Shown one piece after another: positions 12,101 to 24,387 of a DNA stretch of 64,000 nucleotides (position 1 is the stretch's first letter; every line of letters starts with the position of its first letter). The notes beneath the pieces were generated by a model. That model was not told where the DNA came from, searched no databases, and saw only the letters and a program-made list of their open reading frames with translations. A program made the position numbers and the translations under genes. Source of the stretch: Burhinus oedicnemus (lineage: Eukaryota > Chordata > Aves > Charadriiformes > Burhinidae); contig VFFE01007127.1 in the NCBI GenBank assembly GCA_008921705.1, forward strand, positions 131,550 through 195,549, in the 5' to 3' direction.

Positions 12101-13079
12101 GCAGTGCTCCTCCTCCCTCTCCAACATCTGCTTTGGCTGGAGAAAGGAGGGCTCTGCTCTAACCGGAGTTGAAGTTCTTCCAAGTGGGCACGTGGGGCCA
12201 ACATAGGGCAAGCACAGCCCCGTGCACAGGGGCAAGGGGACCTCCACAGCAGCCTCCAGCTCACCTTCCCCCCGTGCTGCTTCCCTAAGTGGGTACAGCT
12301 GATTGAAAAAGTAGCGACGGAAAGAAAAAGCGCATCCTCCATTGCTCAGAGCAATGCTTGGGACTGGCAAAAACATCACTGCCTCCGTGCTCCTCCAGCT
12401 CGATGACAAAATGAGCGTAGCCACATGAAGTGTGAGTATCACTCAGGAGGTTTGTCTCCATCCGTGGCCCCCTCCCCTCTAACCCTGCTTCCAGCTGGTG
12501 TCCCATGCTGTACTTACCCTACATGTGCCCCGGGCAGAGTGGGGCGAGGAGGCAGTGGGGCAGGCAAGGCAGGGAGGGGAAGGGACCAGAGCCGCGGGGA
12601 AAAAGGCTGCAGGCAGGAAAGGGCTGTCAGTGAGGATGGAGCGTGCAATTACCAAGGTGTGGGGATGGCTGTCCTGGGAACAAGCGAGCAGGAAGGGCAG
12701 CGCAGCAGGAGGCTGGATAGGCTTCCCCGGGGGAGCCGCTCGCTCCATGCCTCTGGATGTCGCCGCTGCCTGACCCGCTCGGTGTTCAAAGCCTGCCCAG
12801 CTGGAACGTGCCACCCAAATCTCCCTGATGTCCAGGGGCAGACGCACAGAGCAAGTTTTATTCTTTCTCAGTAGCAGCCGATTGTTAGAAAAGAAATAAT
12901 TGGGTTTTTTTAAAAAGGATTTTTTTTCTTTTTTTTTTTTTTTTTAGGAAACAGCAGCTTTTTGTTTTAAAGCTACAAACTCGGGCATCTATCAACATGA
13001 TTCACGTGTTCGATTTGTAAACTAATTTTACACGTGTAACATCTGCCGAGTTGCTGCAGACTTGCCGAGGGGAGAAGAC
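9107..13079. other. Non-coding stretch, probable HIVEP3 intron
   Basis: No recognisable gene. It is moderately GC-rich around 11.6-12.8 kb, where several overlapping open frames arise by composition alone and none resembles a known protein. T-rich low-complexity sequence lies at 12,903-12,945. No transposon was recognised. Confidence 0.55.
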
Positions 13080-13300
13080 AATCCAGTGCTAAACTCAAGT
13101 GACTTGGGTTCAACTTCCACTCTGGTTACACATTTCCGGTGTGAAACTGGGCAAGTCATATCATCTACGGCCCGCGTTAGTCCCCGTTTCTAAAACGGGG
13201 ATACTTCCTTATTTCACAGATGTGTTGTGAGTCATCCATTAATGGCTATGAGGCCCTCGGATACTACGGGAAGGGAGAGACCCACAGAGATAAACAGGGA
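13080..13300 (+). mobile_element. MIR-type (CORE) SINE relic
   Basis: The order of blocks matches amniote MIR: a 'gggttcaa' start block, then 'gggcaagtca', then 'ctaaaacggggata', then 'tgttgtgag', then a 'cggatactacgg' tail as in reptile and bird MIR copies. Many substitutions show great age. Such SINEs are ancient in amniotes and usually inert, though some copies have become regulatory elements. Confidence 0.8.
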
Positions 13301-16300
13301 TTCATGTAACTAGAAACAGACGGGAAGACATCCAGGAGACTTTCCCTGCTCGTTAAAATGTCTGGGACTGAATGCTGTGCTAATTAAATTTTACGTGTAC
13401 CCCACATGGTTTCTCAGTATCTTCCCTTCTCACCTTTCCAGGCAGCAAAGGGCCCTGGTACCTGTGCCACGAGGAAAACAGACAAACCAAGCAACCCTGC
13501 ATTCTGCCAGCACCGCATGTGCAAAGGGTTCATCTATTTTCATAACTTAAAACAGTTTTTCCAGAAAAGCATTTGAGTCGGCACAGAGTAATTATTGCAA
13601 AATCTGCATATTTTAGAGCTAAATATTCCCAGAAATATCACCATTGAAACTAGAAGGGGGGGGGGGGAAATAAAATTAAAAAATTAAAAAAAAGAAGCGA
13701 CAAGCCCTGTGCAGCCTGGCGAGTGTCACCACCAGAGAGCCAGAGGTGGAGCAAGGCTCTCTGCGCCCCAAGCCCACATATGGCAAAGACCAGCTGAGAG
13801 CTCCCTTCCTCCCGGTCACGCTCACAAAAGGCAGAAGACGCGGCGGTCTCATCCTACCTTAGAGGCCAATACTCAGCTCTGCCCCATCCAGCGCAAACCT
13901 TTGGTGCGCTCTGAAGGCAGATCCAGCTCCTGCACGCTGCCTCGTGCGTGCTGCCTGGACCAGCTCATAGCTGTTTCCAGTTCACCATAGGCAAACACAT
14001 GCTCGGCGAGCAGGAGATTTCGGTAATGTCATTTCCATCATTAAGCGCAACTGGGATTTGAAGTCAGGCTCCTGCAGATGGGAAGGGCATGCCAATATAC
14101 CGCTCATATTCCAGAGGGTTTGTTGGGGTTTTTTAGATGTGTAATGAAAATAATTCCGTTTTCTTGCAAACAAAACTCAAGGAAACCAAGTTCTCTCGCA
14201 ATGTTTAAGACGACCCTCAAGAACCATTCAACAGTTGTGACTGTGAAGTAAGATTATGTGCATCACTGTCATGTCTCCTCTAGAGGATTGTAAAAATCTC
14301 TGCTGCTTTCACTTCTCACATGCTCATTGGTGCAAGAAAGTCATTAGTAAACTAATATTTTGAAACCACTGCTGTGTAATGATTCTTTCAAAATTCATCT
14401 GAATTGAACACTCCAGACCTGCCAAACCAAGAATGGGAAGCCAGCTATTGGCGAGATGGTGATTCTTTTCAAGGTAATGTGTCTTGCGTACAGCTCAAGC
14501 AGTAATTGCCTTTCCCCAATAATACGTTCCCCCTGCTGAGACTGATGTTTAAACTCATGTATTGAGAAACCTTCCAAAATGTTTCTACATAGTTTCAAAC
14601 CAGAGGAGTGGAAAAAAATAAAAGGACAACTACAGTTCAGATGGAGTTTATGATTTCTGCTCAATCTCATAATTGCAGGGTGAATCAGTGGGAAATGAGG
14701 TTTCAGTCAATACCACAGTCCCCGGTGTCATGGCCAGCAAGCTTTGTAGAGATCAGCTGAAAATGGTTTCCCTTGACTGTCCCCTGACTTACTGATGAAC
14801 CTCGCCTCAGAGGCTGCCTTGCCTTTCTTCCATAGATGCACACAACCACGTCTGGAGAGCTGCTGAGCACAAGAGTGGCTGCCCACCAGCTGCTCTCTCC
14901 CTTTGCCTTGTGCAAAAGCCAACCGGCCGGTGGAGAGTGGAGGTATAATGCAAAACCCAGGCAGATATAGGGAGCATCCCAGATTATTTTGCTGTGTGAG
15001 CAGCAGAACCTTGCTTCAAGATGAAGCTTGCCCTTCTGCCGAGAGCACACACAAAGCCTAGACACCGAGATGGAGTGAGGTCCTTCCATGTCACTGTCCC
15101 TCAGGGTCAGAAAATTGATCCCAGCTTTTTTATTTACTGGTGTAAGAGTAGCCTCTGTTGCTCTGAAGTTGGAGGGTGGAGGTTTGTATCTGCAACTAGT
15201 CACTACCCTGCTTCTCCTGCCCTGAGGAACTGACTCCTCTCGCTGTCTGGTGAACTCACGGGTTGGGATGGAGCAGAACGAAGTGCATTATGGGAAGTTA
15301 AACAACGAGATGAACCACAGTGGAGGTCAGGCTGCCAAAATGTTAAGAAACAGGTAACAGGCCAACTTTCCGACATCATACCCAATGCTGTCTCATGGCA
15401 TGGGGCTCCAGTTTGAAAAGACCAGTAAGCAGCTGCTGGGACGAGGAGGGGGTCCCAGCCAGACCCACTGCACCCTAGCAGCCAGGTTGGGCTGCAGACC
15501 TGCAGATAAGGCACAGGTCATGAAGTTGCCATTTTGCATGCGTAGGAGTCTGGGCTCACTGCACACATCTTGTCAAGACCTATGCAAATACAAACCAGCC
15601 CCAGAACCTGGCCGCACTGCAGGCGGAGTACATCGTCTGTATTGGAGAACCAAAATTAATATTGCAGTAACACAGCAGTGATTTTAGCACTCAGTGGCAA
15701 AAATGGACCCCAAATCAACTACCAAAATGGAAATGAGATCGTCCCAGCACTTTTCATATTTCGTTTTACCCTGCAATGATACACAGCAAGTCCCAGGTCC
15801 TGGCTCCCGCTCACACATCTGGACTGTGCTGTCCCTAAGGGGCCAATTTGGAACCTCTTCTCTCATTGACTTCAGGAGAACAATTAATGGAGTAAGGGGC
15901 TACCCAGCAGGCAAGCCTGCAGCCATGTAAGTTAGAGGGTCAGCTAATCACTGTGCAAAATGGTACTGAATGACAGAACAGAGGCAGCAGCAGGAAGGAA
16001 ATCATGACTGTGGGTAACAATGAGATGAATTCCCATTCCTTGCAGAGTATTCTCCGGTGTTTTATACACACCGATTTTACCACCCGTGATTCAGACCCCA
16101 CGCCAGACTCTGTAACTCCTATATGGTTTTGCTTCATAAGGACACAGAGAAAGCTCTGCAAAAAGGTTGCAACTGTGCTCTTTTCAGGTCGGAGCAAGTG
16201 ATAACTCATTTAGCCTTCAGGAGTTACTCCAGGAGTTGAAGCTATTCCACAGCAGGGGTAACGCCAGACACAAGCCTGCATGTCCTAGCCTCTTGCATGA

Positions 16301-18572
16301 TGCTCACCAGCTGAATTAATATAATTTCCTTTCCAGTTTATTTTGCACTTCATGGGCTTCCTGAAAGTAGTATTCCCCTCAGGCTTCACTAAAGAAAAAA
16401 TTTAATAAAAAAAAAAAAAGCAACAAGTGTCATGGGTTTATTAGCTGTATTGTTTAACTCAGCCTCTGGTATTCTGACAGTTGGTTACTGCAGGAGTTGA
16501 AGCCATCCCACAATAGGGAAAATGAGGAATTTTGGTGTATTTCCTAAATATAAGAAGAGAGAGCTGCATGTGGCTGATTGCAGAAGTGACCAGAAATGAA
16601 GGACTGCCGGGGTGTTCAGGCATCGAGGAGCTGCCCTGACCAAGTGCGAGTATGGGCTGCGTACCATCCTGACCCATGGAGGACTCATCCTTCTGCCGTG
16701 GTCCACACAAGTTTGCCCTAAGCACGTACTAGCAGGACACAGACGGGTCAGTGATGTTGCCTGCAGGGGACAGCAGGTTTGTAGGACTGAACACAACCAA
16801 AGGAGGAATTTGAAGACAATGAAAACAATAAAAAGAAATTTTAACATGCAAATTCCATCTCTGCTCCTTGATAATTTTACTCTGCGAGCTATTACACAAA
16901 CTGCTTTTTTGTCTCATTAACAATAAAGCAGAAGCAATTAAGCAAAATGCAATAAAACTTTAGCAAAATAAAATTAAAACAGACTCCAAGATTATTGTAT
17001 AACCTCCCTACAATGACAAAGTGATCTTTCAAGCTGACATCACAAAAAGCTTCCAGGTTGCTTTGAATACAGAAGGAAGAAGCAGAAAGGCTACAGAAAA
17101 CGTCCCTATACAAACAGCATCTCCCATTGGGAGTGGAGGTCGCCGGTGGCTGCGAGCTGCATTAGAATTTATGCCTGCGCAGAATCACAGTCCAAGCCCA
17201 CAAAAAGGCTCCCTCTCTTCATACAGGCATAGCAAAATGGAGCAACAAAGCATCTGCTCCCGAATGCCTTGGCACCTTTGTGTATATCTACATACACATC
17301 AAACCATGCAACAATGTGCAACACTCAAGCAACTCATTGCTTTAATTGAAAAAACAGAAATAACTTCTAAGCTTTCGCCAGTTTTCACTTGCCGTCCTTT
17401 CAATGCCACCGCATACGTACACCCAGACTGATGCCCTTTTCTCCAGTGACCTAAATTTTTTTCCCCGATGAATTCATTTGTGCAAGATTACATAGGAGTT
17501 TCAGTTTTCTGCCCTTCAGATACACGTTAGGTCTGAAAACCTGGGTATTCTTTAAGTAACGTGTTCATGAGTTGGTAGAACTGGGCTGCAAACAGTGCCT
17601 TGTGAATGCACGGTGCCCCAGCCTGCAAGGCGAGTCACTCAGAGGTGGCAAACAGAAACCCTGATCTAACACCGGGAGACAACACGATGGTCTGGCTCGT
17701 GATCCTGCCACCTCCACCCACCCTCACCGCACACGCATTTCCAAGGCCCTGCAGACAGAAAGGCATCTTCCCGTTGTTTTCTGCAACCCAGTGCTGTTAG
17801 CAGATGAAGATGCTCCGACAGCCATGCCTGGCTGACACGCGGGAAACGACCCAGAAACCAGCCAAGCTGGAAGCAGGAGCAGCTACTGCCCAAGCCAGGG
17901 CTCTGCAGTTGGCAGATGTCACATCTCACCCCCTGTCTGGAGGGCACGGAGGGGGACCTCTGCCATAAGTCACCAACGGGTGGCAGGTTCATTTCTCTAA
18001 TATATTGCTGACACCCCAACTCTGGTGTTCATACTTTGTTTTGGCTAGGCCATGCACAGTTACTTCTTTTGTTCCCCTTTTAACATTTTCTAGTTTATAC
18101 TTTTTTTTAAAAAAAAATCATTAAATATCTATGGGTTTTTGTCATTTCCCTCTGAGAAAGCAAAGTAAATTTACAGGGTTTTAGCAAACTCTTGGAACGC
18201 GCCAAGGGCTGCATCCTTCCAGAGTTTAAATGCCAGTCACTGGTATAGGTGAGAGGCGTTTGAAAGGCAGCCAGGAAAATCTGGAGTATCACATTTGACA
18301 TGTACAATACTGAAATAAGCCAAAAGCATGCAGGCCACAGCCTCCAGAGCTCCTCGCAGAGACGACTGACTGCCCTGCTCACCGCAGCGTTCCCCCACAA
18401 CTTCAGCAAAACTCACACATGCGCAGCACAAAGTTTCCACTGCAAACATGAAAAGCTTTGCCCTCTCAGCTTCCTGACTTTTTTTCTCCTCCCTCAAGCA
18501 AAGAAGAGAGGGATCAACGCTGATAAAGTACCCCCACCAGGAAGCTTGCCATTGCTCTGGCTTTAGAAAGCA
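13301..18572. other. Non-coding stretch, probable HIVEP3 intron
   Basis: Apart from the G/A low-complexity tract near 13.66 kb and an A run near 16.41 kb, no transposon was recognised. A diffuse similarity of about 35 bases occurs between 16,222-16,258 and 16,484-16,520 ('caggagttgaagc...'), perhaps two remnants of an old dispersed repeat. Open frames (for example minus 14,703-15,203) have no recognisable domain. Confidence 0.5.
13656..13695 (+). repeat. 12-base G run followed by A-rich low complexity
   Basis: Twelve consecutive G are followed by an A/T-only stretch of about 25 bases. It is a simple homopolymer junction with no coding meaning and is prone to sequencing length error. Confidence 0.85.
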
Positions 18573-19302
18573 TATAGAATCATAGAATGGTTTGGGTTGG
18601 AAGGGACCTTAAAGATCACCTAGTTCCAACCCCTTGCCATAGGCAGGGACACCTCCCACTAGACCTGGTTGATCAAAGCCCCATCCAACCTGGCCTTGAA
18701 CACCTCCAGGGATGGGGCAGCCACAGCTTCTCTGGGCAACCTGGGCCAGTGCCTCACCACCCTCAGAGGGAAAAATTTCTTCCTAATATCTATTCTAAAT
18801 CTCCCCTCTTCCAGTTTGAAGCTATCACCCCTCATCCTATCACTACATGGCCTTGTAAAAAGTCCCTCTCCAGCTTTCTTGTAGGCCCCTTTCAGATACT
18901 GAAAAGCTGCTCTACGGTCTCTCTGGAGCCTTCTCTTCTCCCAGCTGAACAACCCCAACTCTCTCAGCCTGTCCTCACAGCAGAGGGGCTCCAGCCCTTG
19001 GATCATCTCCATGGACTCCTCTGGACCCACTCCAACAGGTCTATGTCCTTGTGATGTTGGTGACCCCAGAGCTGGAGGTAGCACTGCAGGGGGGTCACCC
19101 CAGAGCGGAGCAGAGGGGCAGAATCCCCTCCCTTGCCCTGCTGCCCACGCTGCTGGGGATGCAGCCCAGGATGTGGGTGGCTTTCTGGGCTGTGAGCACC
19201 CATTGCCGGCTCATGTTGAGCTTCTCATCCACCAGCACCCCCAAGTCCTCCTCAGGGCTGCTCTCCATCCATTCTCTGCCCAGCCTGGATTTGTGCATGG
19301 GA
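18573..19302 (-). mobile_element. CR1 LINE, 5'-truncated, left arm of an inverted pair
   Basis: It starts with CATAGAAT-type octamers, then the standard CR1 3' UTR ('ggttggaagggacc', 'cctccagggatggggcag') and the antisense of the ORF2 C-terminus. Homology ends near the WMESSPEE block. The minus-strand frame is broken in several places, so it is non-functional. It is the same subfamily as the plus-strand copy 0.9 kb to the right. Confidence 0.95.
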
Positions 19303-20197
19303 ACATGGTGATGACACAGGACCAAAGCTGAGGTGCTCGTTGCATCAGTCCTGCAGCCCTGCCTTGCTAAGCCATGGTGCCAGGAAGCTGCAAGCACAGA
19401 AGGGAGGGGAAAGGAGGAAAGCACTCATCATCCACGAAGGGAGCAGGAAGAAGTCACTTGCGCCCAATAAACTGCAATATCAAGGCATATGGGAATGGAC
19501 CTCTCTCTCCTTAATTCTAGAGCCCTCCCCTCAGAAAAACCTAAACACTAAAACCACCATAAACCACAGCAAATACACAGGCACACTGCGCAGCCGCACA
19601 AAGTTCCTAGCAATGGGAAGCAGGCAGCAGTGGGCAACCTCCCCTGGCTGCCCAGCTTTGGTAAAGGTTGTGTGCTGCTGCCTCCAGCACAAGGACTGAG
19701 CCATAACCTGGTGAGCACAAGGGCGAGGCAGAGCCAAAGGATCCGAGTTTTGCCTTGCAGGGTCTTCCCTTTCGCAGCTCTGGTTTGAGCCCCACTGGAG
19801 CAGATCATTTCTCATGGCACCTAGAAGTTGTGCTACTTCCATGCTACCCAGGGTGAGTTACACGGTCTGCACAACTGCAGTTTGCCCAGAGGCTCGGGCT
19901 CAGAAGAAAGCAGCTTTCTTCTCCACGCAGCAAAAAGCAGGCTTATATTTTTTGCTTTGCTTCCTCAGATCATGGCAGGCCAGGTGGGCAATCCCTGTGG
20001 CTGCGGACAGTTTGCATCACTTCAGGTCATGGCCTCACTAGACCTCACTGCCTCCATCAGGACGTGGAAGACAGTGGTATTTTGCTAGGAGGTCTGCAGG
20101 GAAATCCAGCAGACGGCTGCCTTATGCACCAGGAGCAGCTACACCAGTGGCCCCAGGCTGGGAGGTTGATGGAAGTTTGTGATTGAAATTGGAGGAA
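19303..20197. other. Non-coding spacer between inverted CR1 copies
   Basis: No gene or repeat recognised. It would be the loop if the flanking inverted CR1 arms pair in a transcript. Confidence 0.6.
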
Positions 20198-20840
20198 GGG
20201 CAATGTGCTCTCGCTCACAGCCCAGGCGGCCACCTGCATCCTGGGCTGCATCCCCGGCAGCGTGGCCAGCAGGGCGAGGGAGGGGATTCTGCCCCTCTGC
20301 TCTGCTCTGGGGAGACCCCCCTGCAGTGCTGCCTCCAGCTCTGGGGTCACCAACATCACAAGGACATAAACCTGTTGGAGTGGGTCCAGAGGAGGCCACC
20401 AAGATGATCAGAGGGCTGGAGCAGCGCTGCTGTGAGGACAGGCTGAGAGAGTTGGGGTTGTTCAGCCTGGAGAAGAGAAGGCTCCAGGAGACCTTAGAGC
20501 AGCCTTCCAGTATCTGAAAGGGGCCTACAAGAAAGCTGGAGAGGGACTTTTTACAAGGGCATGTAGTGATAGGACGAGGGGTGATGGCTTCAAACTGGAA
20601 GAGAGGAGATTTAGATTAGATCTCAGGAAGAAATTTTCCACTCTGAGGGTGGTGAGACACTGGCCCAGGTTGCCCAGAGAAGCTGTGGCTGCCCCATCCC
20701 TGGAGGTGTTCAAGGCCAGGTTGGATGGGGATTTGATCAACCAGGTCTAGTGGGAGGTGTCCCTGCCTATGGCAGGGGGTTGGAACTAGGTGATCTTTAA
20801 GGTCCCTTCCAACCTCAACCATTCTACGACTCTGTGATGA
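20198..20840 (+). mobile_element. CR1 LINE, 5'-truncated, right arm of an inverted pair
   Basis: Sense-strand CR1: it begins in the ORF2 region ('gcatcctgggctgcatcc'), runs through 'ctgagagagttggggtt' and 'ggatggggatttgatcaacc', and ends with ATTCTACG/ACTCTGTG octamer units at about 20,822-20,840. Small deletions break the reading frame. It is close in sequence to the minus-strand copy at 18.6-19.3 kb. Confidence 0.95.
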
Positions 20841-23309
20841 CCAACCGTTAAAGAGCCCATAGGTCCTTCTGGGCAACCACAGCCTGAAATTCCCACACTG
20901 TTGGACAGGAGGTTTTTTCTTCCCTCGCTGCCCTGCAGTACCGTGCGAGGTTGCTGCATGCTCTCACCCAGCTGCCCTCTTTCCACACACAGTATTCCAG
21001 CATGGGAAGCGTTGTGTTGAGTTAACCAAGTTCCTCAGTGCTCTAATATCCAGTAAGGACAGAAGATACTGTAGAAATACAAATGCATCATTAATTCTCT
21101 GACTTAGGATGATGCAGAAGCAGGATGTAGATGGGAGAATTACTGCATCCGTTTGCAGCCCTCTATAAGAAAAAAAAAAATAAAAAAATCTGATCTTCCT
21201 CAGTAACGTGTTACTTGCTGGACACAGCATCAATACACAACGCTGCATTATGCCAGTCTGCACCTTATTTAACCAAACACAAAGAGGAGATGCTGAAAGA
21301 TTTCTGTTTAAGTAACAGTGAAAAAAGCCCTGGAATCTCAGTGGAAATAATTCAACAAGGAAACTTCCCCCACCGATGCAGGACCAAAGACAATGGGGTT
21401 TTTCCTATCCTCAATGAAAAGAAAGTCAGAAAGAAGAAAATGGTCCATTCATTCCCTACAGGCAAAAACAGAGCTTCTAATCCTACCACAGGCTGGCAAC
21501 AGTCTTGACTCGGTGGGAGCATATACTGAAATTCATTTACATTTTGTCACATAACAGAAATGGTGAAAAAAAAAAATAGCGATACATATTACACACACTA
21601 AGCAAGTGCCTGCCTGTCCCCAATGCCACCCTCATCTTGAAAACCTTCCATGATAAAGACTTTGCTGTGTTTTCATTACGTGGCAGGGGAACTGGTAGAA
21701 GAGTCAGCTTAATTAACACAACTTTTCTCAAGATAAATATTTTCCCAGGCAACGTGGAGCTGCTGAAATGCCGTGCATTGGCAGCTGGGCAGACGGAAGC
21801 AGATCTACTAACAAACGCAGGACCAGCTGCAATAGATGGTGCAGCTCGTACAATTTCTCCTCCCCAGCAACGTGCCTCAAACCTCACTTTGAAAGGATAA
21901 CATATATCCTGCAGATGTCTGTGCACACACACGCGCGCGCATATATGTACATTAGTGATTCCAAATTACAAGCCGCACAGCCCTTTGCAAACAGCTAGGA
22001 AGGGTGCGAAGACACGTCACCACTGCAAGACCCTGGTGTTCCTCACACCAACGGCATGGACGTTCAGAGGGAAATGTCACGTTTTAGAGCTCTCGTACTG
22101 CCAGTAAAGGCCAAGCCAAGTCACAAAAAGCAGAAATAATTTTAAATCAAGATATACATTTGTTTAATAGGAAAGAAAGAAAAAACATGACTGAGTTTGG
22201 AGGGAATGTTTTTAGCTTTGTAGGAAGAAAAGAATCAAGTCTGGACAGTGTTTGCTTCCTTGTCATCACAAGCTCTACAAAACTCCCTTGTATGCACATA
22301 CAAAAATACACCTTATGCCAGTGAAACGAAGCAGCATTTAATGAGAACCAGAATGTGTTTTGGTTAATTTCCAGGTGATTGGCCTCTTATTCACAGATAC
22401 TTCTTGTACATGAATGCAAATATTTACATAGGGACCCCGTCGGCTGTGTGTCCATCGATTCTGTTTTTTCCCCTCGTAAACCTGTTCCTCAGGAATCCGC
22501 AGCACCAGCACTCACTGGGGGAATGAGAGAAAACCCAGAGCAGGATTTTCCACATCTTCGCTACTCCAGACAGAATCTCCTCTGCATCAAAAAGTCTCCA
22601 GTCTTTTAAATCCGATTGGATTAAAGTATCAATCAAAACCTCCCCATCCCCAACTCCTACACAGGGATGCAGCTAGACCAAATATTCACTCTAGCATCTG
22701 CTGCTTGCACTGAACTGTTGTGGCTCGATTGGAGGGCTAAGGTGGTTTTGGATGGGGAAGCTGCTCTCCACTTTGGTGGGAAAAATTTACTGAGCATAGA
22801 GCAGTGCGACAGGGTAAAGAATAATTCTTTATCAAAATGAAGACCTGCAGACTCCTGCCTATGCCTGAGATATAACAGGCATTCCTAGTTTTAAAAGCCA
22901 ATTTAAAAACCAAGAAGCCTGGTGCTGCCTTTTCCTTGCTTTGAGTTTCCAGGCTGCTTCAGACAATGTCACTTCCTTACGTTTTCCTTCCCTTTATCTC
23001 TGTAAAGGTTTGAGAGTTCCAAACAGGAACACACTTCAGGATGCAGACCTGGAGTACAAAGCCATACAAGTCCACCACAACATCTAGTCCGATGGCTGTT
23101 GGTCACGCATGGATTTGGAGTGAAGGATGAGCAGGAGGATCCACCCCGGAAGAATCTGCTCTATGAGACTTCCAGCCTCACCCCACTCCCAATCAACTGT
23201 GCAAAACCATCTGAACTTCACAGCATGGCAATGGCCTTGGTGATCTTCATTTGGGGCCACCTGAACACATCAAAGAAAAAGCTAATCCATGAGACTTGTG
23301 TTTGCTACA
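20841..23309. other. Non-coding stretch, probable HIVEP3 intron
   Basis: No gene recognised. It contains an A-rich run near 21.17 kb and the alternating purine-pyrimidine tract described separately. Confidence 0.55.
21920..21952. repeat. 33-base perfectly alternating purine-pyrimidine tract (CA/CG/TA), potential Z-DNA
   Basis: From 21,920 to 21,952 every step alternates pyrimidine and purine, passing from CA repeats through four CG steps to TA repeats. The CG core is the most Z-prone dinucleotide. It may simply be a decayed CA microsatellite. Confidence 0.85.
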
Positions 23310-23361
23310 CAGAATCATAGAATCATGGAATGGTTTAGATTGCAACGGACCTTAAAGATCA
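23310..23361 (-). mobile_element. Older CR1 LINE, 3'-end piece, split by insertion
   Basis: Octamer units plus 'ggaccttaaagatca' are the extreme 3' end of a CR1 copy. The continuation expected from related copies ('cctagttccaaccccc') is found only after the inserted element, starting at about 24,388. This shows that a single element was split. Confidence 0.88.
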
Positions 23362-24387
23362 TAGAATCATAGAATCGTTTAGGTTGGAAAAGACCTTTAA
23401 GATCATCCAGTCCAACCATTGACCCTACTCTACCAGGTCTAGCACTAAACCATGTCTCTAAGCACCACATCTACACCACTTTTAAACACATCTAGGGATG
23501 GTGACTCAACCACCTCCCTGGGCAGCCTGTTCCAATGTTTGATAACTCTTTCAGTGAAAAATTTTTTCCTAATGTCTAGCCTAAACCTCCCCTAGCGCAA
23601 CTTGAACCTGTTTCCTCTTGTCCTATCGCTAGTTACTTGGGAGAAGAGACCAGCTCCCATCTCACTACAGCCTCCTTTCAGGGAGCTGTAGAGAGCAATA
23701 AGGTCTCCCCTCAACCTTCTCTTCTCCAAACTAAACAATCCTAATTCCTTCAGCCACTCCTCATAAGACATGTTCTCCAGACCCCTCACCAGCTTTGTTG
23801 CCCTTCTCTGGACATGCTCCAGCACCTCAATGTCCCTCCTATACTGTGGCGCCCAAAACTGAACACAGTACTCAAGCTGCGGCCTCACCAGCGCTGAGTA
23901 CAGGGGCACCATCACTTCCCTACTCCTGCTGGCCACACTGTTCTTGATACAGGCCAAGATGCCATTGGCCTTCTTGGCTACCTGGGCACACTGCTGGCTC
24001 ATGTTCAGCCGGCTGTCCACCAGGACCCCCAGATCGTTTTCTGCCGGGCAGCTTTCCTGCCACTCCTCCCCAAGCCTGTAGCGTTGTTGTGACCCAAGTG
24101 CACGACCCGGCACTTGGCCTTGTTAAACCTCATGCAGTTGGCTTCAGCCCATCGATCCAGTCTGTCCAGATCTCTCTGCAGAGCCTTCCTAACCTCAAGC
24201 AGATCAACACTCCCGCTTAATTTGGTGTCATCTGCAAACTTACTAAGGCTGCACTCAATCCCCTCATCCAGATCATCAATAAAGATGTTAAACAAGGCTG
24301 GCCCCAAAACTGAGCCCTGAGGAACACCACTTGAGACCTGCTGCCAGCTGGACTTAACGCCATTCACCACAACTTTCTGGGTTCGGC
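23362..24387 (-). mobile_element. Younger CR1 LINE of a different subfamily, nested in an older CR1; retains part of the reverse transcriptase
   Basis: It has its own octamer 3' end (plus strand 'catagaatcatagaatcg') and extends about 1 kb into ORF2. A minus-strand frame at 24,005-24,370 carries the reverse-transcriptase motifs [11 protein letters not shown] and the catalytic FADD at 24,227-24,238. A second frame (23,592-24,113) carries the C-terminal ORF2 part. The two are in different frames, so a frameshift lies near 24.05-24.1 kb. The 5' end, with the endonuclease and the first part of the RT, is missing. CR1 moves by target-primed reverse transcription and typically leaves such 5'-truncated copies. 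Confidence 0.95.
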
